Assembly: GCA_030141605.1 (NCBI GenBank)
Contig: JAQGDQ010000252.1
Span: 188,001-248,000 of the forward strand
Reading direction: 5' to 3'
Source: Tubiluchus corallicola
Lineage: Eukaryota; Priapulida; Priapulimorpha; Priapulimorphida; Tubiluchidae
Length of the DNA: 60,000 nt
Positions 1-11,300 of the stretch are shown here, piece after piece (within the stretch, counting starts at the first letter, position 1; the number at the start of each line of letters is the position of its first letter). The notes under the pieces were generated by a model. It was not told where the DNA came from. It ran no database searches and saw only the letters and a program-made list of their open reading frames with translations. The position numbers were made by a program, and so were the translations under genes.

Positions 1-22
1 AATGGTGACTGTGCAGACATAC

Positions 23-1693
23 CTGTATCGTGTAAAGCCAAGTTGCTTTACCAAATCCCTAATCTCGTTGCTCATGTTCATACAGGCTACGGAACAAAGT
101 CGTGCATCATATTGTGTTTTGTCCAGTTCCATGTATCTGAATAAAAAATAATCAGCTGACATAGTATAAGTAATGTAAACGGCAGTTTTACATCACAGTT
201 GTAAGTATTGTAAATGGAAGTTTTACATAAAAGTTATAAGTATTGTAAACGGAAGTTTTACATAAAAGTTATAAGTATTGTAAACGGAAGTTTTACATAA
301 AAGTTATAAGTATTGTAAACGGAAGTTTTACATAAAAGTTATAAGTATTGTAAACGGCAGTTTTACATAAAAGTTATAAGTATTGTAAACGGAAGTTTTA
401 CATAAAAGTTATAAATATTGTAAATGGCAATTTTCAGTCAGAGTTTTAAGTAACGTAAATGGCAATTTTATATCAGATTTATAAGTAATGTAAACCTTAA
501 TTACTGAAAATATGTCATGTTTTGGTCTTAGTACTTTTTAAAATACGGATATGAATTTGGAGAAGTTGTAATTAGGTTATGTACAATATGCTTTAAACTG
601 TTTACAAAAGCTTGACAGTAGAGACAAAGAATTGAATATATATATTCAATACCAAGAACTGTATTGAATTAAAGCAAACAAATGTTCGTACGAAACATTG
701 TTTTCTTCATGTAGCTGGTTATTTGCTGAGTAGTACTTTTATCACGGTATTGCCATTTTTGAGTAGTACGTCACAGTGGTAAAATATGTGCATTGGCACG
801 CATTGGTGATTATAGTTACAATTTCAATTTAATTCCATTTATATGCAAATGTTTTCGAAAGGCTTTTCTTTGCAACTTGTGCTGTGTAGTATAGAATTTT
901 CAACATACCTGTGCATCACGTCTTTTAGCACTTCTTTTATGGTTGCATACTGAATCTTGTGCTGTGGTTCCATGCGATAAGTAGGTTCAAGTTTCTGCTG
1001 AACTGGTTCACCTTGGAGAGGTTCAAATGTATGAATTACCTCAACTGTACCTCGTTTGTCCAGCATTTTTTGGTGTTCTTTCATTGCGCCTGATATCAGG
1101 GCTCCCCGCCGTAATTTCTTTGCGATTTTCAAAATGGGCTTACTGACTTCAGCAGATTTATCTTCCTGATCACCTGTGTCTTCAGTTAGTGATTTTTCTT
1201 CAGACTCTTTTTCGGGTAGTTTTATTTTTGGAAGCGTACTGGTAACTGCTTCTGGTTCATTCGAATGAGCAAAATCTTTAGATTTTTCTGCCTGTTGGAT
1301 GTTTGTTACTGATTCAGTCAGTTCAGATTCCTGTTCTGCTTGTGTAGTAGCAGGATCGCTTGACTGCTTTTCTAAACTCTTGCTTACATTTTCCATTTTG
1401 TTTTCTATCGTGTCTGCTTTTCTTGTTTCTTGCAAAAGTTTTTTTTCATTTTGATGTTCTTGTTGAAGTTCCATTGATGTTGCTTCATGTGCTGTTGAAA
1501 CCTGTGCAGGTGGTTTTATGGTGCCTTCATCATTTTTTATTCCTGATTTATCGCTTTCACTCGGTTGACATTGTGAAGAAACAGGGTCTTCATTTGCAAC
1601 TTCTACGTGCTTTTCCTCTGCACTTTGAACTGATGTTTTAACATGATTATTATCTGCATCAATTGTGCCTTTGTCCTTTATGGGATCATCCAT
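23..1693 (-). CDS. Tctex1-domain (dynein light chain DYNLT-type) protein, 5' part
   Basis: Two coding exons are visible: 1693-909 (ATG at 1693-1691) and 136-23; the gene continues beyond the left edge. Exon 1 ends CAC AG|GTATG and exon 2 follows TTTTTTATTCAG, joining in frame across an AGA codon. Residues 1 to about 230 are charged and low-complexity (Glu, Lys, Ser, Gln), probably disordered. The Tctex1 fold then begins with TYRMEPQHKIQ and a helix (TIKEVLKDVMHRY), followed in exon 2 by YDARLCSVACMNMSNEIRDL and VKQLGFTRYR. These are the usual first two helices and the start of the first strand. Family members are dimeric adaptors of cytoplasmic or axonemal dynein. The layout, a long N-terminal extension before the domain, resembles DYNLT2/4/5-type (TCTEX1D) proteins rather than the short DYNLT1/3. 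The exact paralogue is uncertain because the rest of the domain is missing. Confidence 0.85.
166..494. repeat. 35-bp tandem repeat, about 9 copies
   Basis: A unit of 35 bases beginning TATTGTAAACGGAAGTTTTA is repeated head to tail about nine times. The central copies are nearly identical and the outer ones more diverged (ATTG/ATG, GGAAG/GGCAG variants). It lies in the first visible intron of the Tctex1-domain gene. The near-identity of central copies suggests recent expansion. Confidence 0.9.
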
Positions 1694-2345
1694 ATTTCAT
1701 CAGAGGATTGAAAATTTAAAAATGTCAGTGAAACAGCAAGATCAGTAATGTTCCTAGGTTATGCTCAAACGTCAGACTAGAAAGCAGCCAACCCAAACAG
1801 TTTTTCACTCTGTTTACTGATGCAAAAATACTGTGTAAATGTCATCCATAGTTTAGTTGGCTCTCAAGAACTTTTTGTGTTCTCCAAAACCAAACTTGTG
1901 CAGTGTGCACATGCAACCCTTTGTAATACTCGACTTTAATGACTTATAAGCAGGAAAACGCATGTTGCTGCTCACTTGACTGCACATAAATAATTTACAT
2001 CATACATAAATAATGGAAGAGGTCTTTAGTTAGCAGGCTCTCTTTGTTTCTTGTGAGACCACATAAAATATTTAGCTGCAGCATGCGTTAGTGCACTAGT
2101 GCAATTAATTTATGTCACATTTAATATTCCATGAAATTATGTTGGACTATGTATTACTTGCTTTATCTGACTGGATTGATTCTGTAATAGCTTAATTTGA
2201 TTTCTTTTCAGTTCACAAGTAATCTACACGTGAAATATAAAACGTTAATAATTTGTAAATTCTGATATGGTTTTTTTAAATTCTAGTTCAAATCTGTGTT
2301 TGATTTAGCATATGTAATTGAAACCGCTTTTACTTGTATTTACAG
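1694..2345. other. Gap between the Tctex1-domain gene and the first visible dynein exon
   Basis: No exon was recognised here on either strand. It must hold the promoter and 5' UTR of the minus-strand Tctex1-domain gene. At its right end it holds the 3' end of a dynein intron, with acceptor TTGTATTTACAG at 2345. The dynein coding segment expected just before exon 2346 (a helical stretch typically followed by GGAALDL) is not present, so the preceding dynein exon must lie left of the window. Confidence 0.6.
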
Positions 2346-5300
2346 GAGGTGCTGCTTTAGATTTGCAGACTGTTTCACCTAAGCCTTTTAAGTGGATACC
2401 TGACATGTCCTGGCTTAATCTAATTCACCTCCAGACCCTTAGTAGCTTTAAAGACATACTCGACCAGGTATAAATTTATTTTATTGTGTTTTTCATATGC
2501 TGCAGGTCTTCGTGGAGCGTGTAGTTAATCAAGCTTTTTGCAATATATAAATGTCTTTCCTTAAATTTTTGCTATAGCAAATGCATCAAAATGTTGCGGT
2601 CCTTTTTACACAGTTTGGTTTCAGAACATTTAAGTCTGGGCAAGACTAAAATGACATGCACTTTCAACTTTAAGAATTCAATGTTAAGCTTCTAAAAAGC
2701 ATCAGCTTTAATTAGATAAAAATATTATAACATAAGGTTCCGACTATTTCAAAATAACATGATATTAACAACTTCTTCATCATCACAGCAGTTACACATA
2801 ATGTATCATTTTAGAACATAACCTTTTTGCTTCAACATCATTAGGCGTCAAATAACATAACTCTTTTCTATTTTTAATTTCGATTTTATGAAAATGAGTT
2901 TTTATCCCTGGCTATAAAGCAGGTTTTTTATTTTTAACAATTAGGTGCGAGATAATGAGAAAGGCTGGAAGTTGTGGTTTGATAAGGAAGCTCCAGAGAA
3001 TTTTCAAATTCCTGATGGTTATGGACAAATGCTGAACATGTTTAGAAGTTTATTATTGATTAGGTCCTGGTGTCCAGATAGAATAATTGCGCAAGCAAAG
3101 AATTATGTTGCTGGTAACTATATTATATTTTTCTGCCTTTATTATAAATGTCATACACGTAATTAACTATATTAATACAGGCATGGTGCTCTCTGGAATG
3201 TTTACTTGCCACCAGTGGCGGCTCGTGTAAAGGTACTGTGGAACTGCAGTACCCCTTATTTTCACTCAATATTATCGTTATGATATAATAATTCAATATA
3301 ATAAGTCTTTTCTTTAGTTCATTCTTTACACTCGTACAGTCCAGAGCACGTGTGGGTAGTACTGTTTGCTTCATAGTCCAGCACAGTGAGCTCACAGCTC
3401 AAGCAACGTGGTGTTTGACTGTTGTGCACATGCAGCCATGTGCACATGTCTGAGATAAGATGCTCCACTTCAGGTAGAAAGAGTATTGTCGCTCACACAG
3501 TGTGTGTTGTCAGTTGTCACGTGCTTAAAAGCCGTGTACCGGCGTATTCTTGAACTGTGACAATTTAGGTTATTCATAAGCAAACAATATTTTTTGTTTA
3601 AATTTGTATTTATATTTGTAAGTTTGTTTAAATATGTATAAATTCTGTATGTTTGTTAATTACAAATTACAACATTAAAATTACACATGTTTGTCTCATT
3701 TTACACAGTATTAAAACAATGGCTAAAAATTTTCTGAAGCAGCACCCCCAGTAATTTTAGCCACGAGTCGTCACTGATTGCCACATGCTCAGATTTGTCT
3801 CATATATCATGTTTTTATTGCAAATGCTGATTAAGAGATATTGGGGATATTTTAGAATCACTTGGGAAAAAATTTGTGGAAGAAGTTTTATTGGATTTGG
3901 AACAGATATGGAAGGAGTCTAACTGTGCCACGCCCATAATTGGATTGCTCAGCATGGGAGCTGATTCAACTAGCGCCATAGAATCTTTAGCTAAGAAGCT
4001 TAAATGTGGTAAGAAAGCGAAACTACTTTACATATATTTGATAATATTTACTATGGTGAAGCTTGGATCTAATTTTTCATTTTTTTAATATTTGTAACTA
4101 GTTTGTACTGTAAATCTTTATACTTAACTAGGCTGTCACCTTTTTGTACTATTATGCATTATTATAAAATTCTACCATAAAAACATGAAAAACACTAAAG
4201 AACGCTAAAAAACAAAGTTTTGGGATTATATATTATAATAATGCACGATACTGAAAAAGCAGAAAATACACAATGCAGAGAAAAAAATGAAAAAAGTTAA
4301 ACTGGAAAAAATCACTGCATAGAGTCAACAAATATACAGCACAAAATTAATAACAAGAGGAAAGACAGAATATTCACCATGTGAATGCTTCAGATGCATT
4401 TCTTGGTTAGAATACACATAATGAATAACATACAATATACAGTAAACTCTGCACAATTCGGATGGCTTGTAGCCAAGAAAAACTGTCTGAGTTGTACATA
4501 AACTGAGTTCCGTGAAGATAATGTTCGTGTATTCATTTCTCGGCGGATGCACTGTGTGCTTGCATGTAACTATTTATTGAAACGGAAGCCTGCTTCGTGG
4601 CCAAATATTACTGAGTTTGTTTTAAATTGATTTGTTGTTGACAGACTTCATTTGTTTTGAATAATCTATTTAGAAAATGCCTAACACTAATGGCAGTTAC
4701 ACATTCACTGCACCACAACTCAAAATGGAACTGCCCATTTACCATAATTAAGCAGTCAGCAATGAAATTTGATATGCAGGGTTCACATGCTTGCATGCAC
4801 GCATAAACACAACCATCTGCATTCATTGCTAAAGATACTTTGCCATGGCCTATGAAAACCAACAGTGGAAGTCTGAGAAATAATATTGCAGTCAAAATTT
4901 TCCACTTTGCCATTTTATTAATGGGGCAGGATTAGTTAATTACTGACATGCAAACTTGTGATGAAATGAGACATGTTACACGTGTCACATGCACAAATAC
5001 TTTGTAGTTTTCCGATTATTTTACACCCGTACCAGACTGCCAGGAAATCACTCCTGTCTTGTACTAGCAATGTTGCTGCACGTTTGAGAGCAAATGCAAT
5101 GCGTTTTAGGCAAATTGTTCTCCTAAAAATATCGAATTCAGTGATATACTGAGTTTTGCAAGTGGTTTAAGCATTATAGAACTATAGAAAGGTATATAGA
5201 AATAAATCTGTTCTACCGAATCTGTCTGTGAGGTGAATGATGTTCTGAATTACCAGAACCAGTTTATGCAGAGTTTACTGTACTACTTTTTTTAATGACG

Positions 5301-8300
5301 CAAAATATCAGAGTATGTTAGTGCCCAGAGCTTTATACGAATCTAATACTACAAAACCATATATCTTTAAATAGAATAAATAGATAACATAGTCTTGTAT
5401 TTTTGTAAAGCCATTTTGAAAAGACAACATTTATGTACTGTCACTAATTTATCAAATATCATAATGACTTACTCTTACAACAATACAGGTACGGAACTTA
5501 ACACACAAATTACGCATAAAATAGGGGTATATGCATTGGCATTAGCAACCAAAATTAAGGCTGCGTGATCAGCAGTCTGAATTGTAGATCATGGGCACCG
5601 CCAGAATTTAAAAAAAATTGATGCACAAGCAGCTAGGAGGTTTGGGGCGGAGCCCCGGCCACAAAGGCATTTTCCTGTATTTAAGCACATTTTGGAGGCC
5701 TCAAATGAGATCCAAATTCTGGTACATAGACTTCTCCAAATGTGAAAAATTCTGCTTTAATAAACATATTTTACCTACATTTACCTAGGTAATATTCATT
5801 GTATTCTGTTGTAGTAGTCATATATCTTAAAAGTAAGTTCGTAATAGACTGCAATGCGGATGACCCATTACTTAATAATTTATTTAGTGCCAAGATTATC
5901 TGCCCAGCAAAAGGTGGACGTTCATACAAAATTTTAATAAGTGCTCATTTTTCCCAACAGACACAGCTAAACGGCAGAACATCTTGGCCACACACGCATT
6001 TTACTGCATTTTAAACCATTTAATTTCATATGCAAATTATCTTATTGCACGGGGATTGCGCAAACAAACAAGGGGTTGACGTGTGTCTTGGTTTACTGCT
6101 AAAAATTTATTTAGCTATTAAAACTTGTTTCTTAAGAAATTCTGTGGACGCGCGGGCGTCAGTGTTGGCGTCCATTGTCTAGATCATTTATGCACCCAGC
6201 CCAGGACATTATGGTACTGAACAGCGAATATTGACCTTTAGTAAAGTATTTTAATTTCTTTTAGTGTGTCGCTGTTTCTGCAATGCACACGTACCACTAA
6301 AATGTGTAGCTAATATAAAATTATTGAATAGCTTTTTCTTGCAGAATTTAAAGCCATATCTATGGGCCAAGGTCAAGAACATCATGCCAGGTGTCTTCTG
6401 GCTTCATGCATGCAGAGCGGTGCTTGGTTTCTGCTGCAAAACTGCCATCTAGGACTAAATTACTGCAATGAACTCATTGATAGCTTGCAAAATGTTTTGT
6501 CAGTAAATCCTGAATTCCGTCTCTGGATAACTACTGAAGTTCATCCACAGTTTCCTATCACTCTGCTACAGGTATCACGGTACCTTTTAGCTATTTAGTT
6601 ATAGCTATTTAACATTTTTTGCATTTTTCGTTTGTTTTGTTTATTAGTTTACATGGATGATTAAGAACGGTAAGTAGTTTTAATTCTGATTATAGACGGG
6701 TGGCCACGAGAAAATTTAATTTTTTGTTGTTGCATGAAAGGCTGTTTCCATGCCAAATAAAAAGTTTTTTGAACCTAACTAATATTCACTTCATTATTTT
6801 TGCAGTTAAGAAAAATTACATTTTATTTACGAGTTGGTTGTTTCTTTTAATTGTACTAAAGGCTGCTTAGCTATGTGTATTCATGGAAAGTTATAGCAGT
6901 GTTGACTGTTGTGAATGGATTGATGACAGTGGGGAAATTTGAGCAGTTAAAGCTTCTTTTTTCTTACAGTTAGGGAAGTAGTAGTAACAGTGATGGTGTT
7001 TTATTATAATAATAACTGCATTCACATGCCATCTTACAATAACATATGCAACAATCCCTGCTATAACGATTACATGCTAGATTCAGTTTATGATAATTAC
7101 TTTTAAACACAAATCTGTTTATGCAACTATTTTTTTCCATATTTGTTTTCAGCAAAGTCCTAGAAATCTGGCATTTTCTTTCTTCCAAATTTTCTGTACT
7201 CCTCTTACCAGGTAACAACCTGCATAATGGGTGACACTGTATTTTAACTTTTTCAAATGGTTTACTAAATAAAAATCTATCTAGGTAGCAAACTTGATTA
7301 TTTTACAGGTTTTAATTAGAAGTTTAGAGTCAACTGTCTTTTATCATTGGGTAATAGATATGACAACTTATATATCACCACTTTTTCCATGTTTGTGATA
7401 GTAGTTTACTGCCACAAAAGTCACCGAACTGGTTAAGGGATACAATGTTACCGAGTTTTTGTTTTCTTTAGATGTCCGTAAAGTACACTAATGAGCCACC
7501 TCAAGGAATCAAAGCTGGATTAATGAAGACTTATGCAGGTTAAATAACATGATTTTCATTTAAGCATTAAACAAGTAGAGGATTTAAGCAATTAAACTAG
7601 CTTGTATATTTCAGCTGTATTTCAAAATTTTGTAGAGCATTCTAAAAGTGCAAAAACAGTTAAGAGTTTATTTATACCTGTTTTCATATGTTTGAATACT
7701 TTGCATTTCATCCTTGCTTTAGTTCCTGTGTGTTGTGTTAATTTATACTAATTCCTTCTTAAACTTTTCAGTATTACTTGAATGTGGTTTGACTTTGCTC
7801 TGTTGTAATTTCCTTTAATTTTTTGGGTTTTTTAAAGTTGAAGAATGCTTATATAATAAATCCCAAAGTGGGTTACCATTTATTCAAATTATATTGGATT
7901 GTAACTGTCCGTTTTAGTCCAAATTCTAAGCCTATTGACAACATATGTAACTTTGTCTGAAAAAGATGACATTTCAGTTGGCATGTCAGCAGTTCTGGAA
8001 TATTTACTCATCCTGTTGATTTTTCACCAAATAGTTCAGAAAGCGAAGCTCAGGGCACTCGGGTTCAGAGTCTCAAGCTATCATCAACTCACTCATTAGT
8101 ATTGCAAAATTCATCATTAGTAATTATTAATACTCAGACAATTAAAGGACTATATGCAAAAATAGAAGTTTAGGATCCCTGAATTACCTGTCGGGCATCT
8201 CTTTGTTGCTTTAAACAATTTTTGTGTTGCATGAAACTGATTTACATGTAGACAAGCTTATAAATCTCTTGTTTAATAAATAAACACTGATTATACAAAC

Positions 8301-11300
8301 TACGAGGCACTGACAAAGTTGCAGTAAAAGCTGACACACAACAGTAAGACAAACGTGACTATAATTTGATCCTTTTATAAATTTAGTAAATTGCTATTTC
8401 CAGGTATCAGTCAAGACCAGCTAGATGCTATCAGTGTCCCACAGTGGAAACCTTTGCTATATGCTATTGCTTTCTTCCACACTATTGTACAAGAGAGGCG
8501 GAAATTTGGTCCACTGGGTTGGAATATCCCTTACGAATTTAATGCTTCTGATTATAATGCAACTGTTCAGTTTGTACAGAATTACTTGGACGATCTAGAT
8601 GTGAAGAAGGTTAGTGCTGTATACATATGGTAAAGTTTGTCTCAAAAGCAGTTTTATTAAGTAGTCTAAATGGAAGGATTTTTTCTACACCATTTTCATG
8701 CCTCTGGTGAAGCACTTATTCTTCTTATCAATGCCGCAGCCCCAGTGCTAAGAGAAAGTTGATTTTGCTTCTGATTGCTAGGGCGGATAGTTGTAATTGT
8801 TAAAACTGGGAACTTTGTTCAGTGTTATGTTGGCAAAGTTAAAATGACTGCAAGATAAGTTTAGAAAATTTGTATAAATGTATGTATAATGTATAAATAA
8901 CGTATAGTTTATTAATTTGTGGAAAACCACACTTTCGAATGACCTAGGCAAGAAAAATTTTTATGTAGCAATTAATGCTTTGCAAATGACACGTTGCACC
9001 CACACTGCCATTAACTATTTTGCCAACATCTGCAGGAGTGTAGATCTCAAAGATCTGCAGACATTACAACCATGTTTTTTAGTCTGCCAATTTTAATTGT
9101 TTACAGAGAGCAAGTAGTACAGTAAGTCCTTGCTTCTTTCCTGAGAAATGTTTCTAGTGTTATTTTTCCAACAAAAGTCAAAACATAAATTCAAATGAGA
9201 TGAATTTAGTAATAATTAACCCAGCAATGCAAAATAAGAGAATTCTGTCAGAGTGATTCCATCTGTATCTGGGAAAGTATCAATTAGCAAGTAGCCTGCA
9301 CTGATTCATCCCTGCCTGCCTCTGACCAAGTTATTATTGCCATGATTCTTGTATTAGGCTTCTTCATAAAATGCGAGTGCAGCAAACAGAATCCACACTC
9401 AAAGGCCAAAAAAGTCGTTTTGTTAAAATGAAACTTGCGTCATTAAGTGACTAAAATGTGTCAAAAGATCAGACTCGTTCAACAAGGTATCGTTAAGTGA
9501 GGACTTACTGTACTATACGTAATCTAGCTTCTCCTGTATAGAAAGTGAGTGTACTAGCTCTAACCTACTTCTATAGTGAGAAGGTTGTGCCAGTCTTTTG
9601 GATGAAGACTGTGCATTCCCCCTTTCTAGTTCATCTTCAATAGGCTGCAGTTGTAATAGGACTTTTATTTCACCTCTTCTGTGTTCTGAGAACATATTGT
9701 TTCTGTAACAAGATGTTGGCCTGTAAAGGTATCTTTAAATTTTGTGACTCATTAATGATGGAAATTATTTTCATTGTGTTAACAGGACGTGTCATGGGTG
9801 ACAGTGAGGTACATGATAGGTGAAGTGCATTACGGAGGAAGAGTTACGGATGATTATGACAAGCGTGTGTTGACTACATTCACTAGTCTATTGTTTAATG
9901 AAAAGACATTAATGCCTGGCTTTGGTTTTCATACTGCTTATCCTATGGTGCAGTTTCCCAAAGTGGAAGAATATATAAATTATATACAAACACTCTCCAG
10001 TCACGATTTACCAGAGGTGTTTTGTCTCCATAGCAATGCTGATATAACGTAAGTAACCTGATTTGTAAAGTAACTTTGGTTGCAATATTTGGAGTAAAAT
10101 GTGTGGAGTTACAAATATGTAATTTGTATGCTACTGTAACAATAGGAAGTAGCATAGGAGCTGAAAAAAATCATTGAAGATACTGTCTGGCCTTACCACA
10201 CCAAATTAAATGTTTGCTTTGAAAACTTCATTCATATTGTTTTACATTAGGCAAATGGTTATGATGTGAGTGGGTCACTAATACACTTCTTCGCCTTGAA
10301 GGATTTCTACAATCTGTTTTTCATTGGTTGACAAATTTTTGTTTTGCTGCTCCAGTGATAAGTAGGGATGAGCATCAAATTTTCGAGTTCGATTCGAACG
10401 CATTTTTTTAGTTAGAATTCGATTCGAACCTAAAACTATGCATTTAAATAATTCAGCACTTAAATCACATATGTTCTTTATCGTTAAAGCGATTGAAACT
10501 TCATGCAATTAGCATAATTTAGCTGTGATTTCTCTGCACAATTTTAAACTAATTATTAGTGGTTTTACTGCAGAACAAAATCCAGTAATATGCGTGATCT
10601 TTGTAAGACTAATTTTTACTGATGGTTCGCAAACTTGTTCGAAAATCTTTCAATTTGAATTTTTCGAATTCGAAATACTAAAGTTCGATTTGGCTCTAAT
10701 TCAAAAGTCACAAACTCGATTCAATTCTAATTTACTTTCTGGTAGAGTTTGTTCACCCCTAGTGATAAGTGTGATGTCGTTGTGCCTTGTAAGTCGACTA
10801 ACATTTTCATATAAGATGCTGTTTTTTTAATTAATTTATTTAATTTAATGCATAATCTTTATTTAAAAAATATTAATAATATTTAACATAAAAGCTTAAA
10901 TATGCAAGCAGTCTAAAACGTATATACAGCACGGAATGTTAAAAGGGCTGGTTAACACATTACGGATAAAGAGCTATGGCTACTTGCAGGTGCGTGTTAA
11001 AAGATAAATGATTATTAAGATTTGCATCTTCTAAATATCTTTTTTAAATGTTTTTGACTTTTTGATTATTTTAATTTCCATGTTATTTACTTACAGGACA
11101 TACGGATATATATAAATATGATATATATATCAATATATATATAATTAATATATACTAGCAAAGGCCCCGCAAAAAATTTTGCACATAATCAACAATGCGC
11201 GAACATTCTACCTAGTCCTCATTTATTTACCTAACACAAAGCCAGCAGCAGCAGCTTTTACTGAATTAAAGTTATAGGCAGAGTATAATGGATGACGTCA

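Noticed and set aside
1360-1641. Plus-strand open frame of 93 codons
   Set aside because: It is the complement of the low-complexity first exon of the Tctex1-domain gene; its Leu/Phe-rich product is a shadow.
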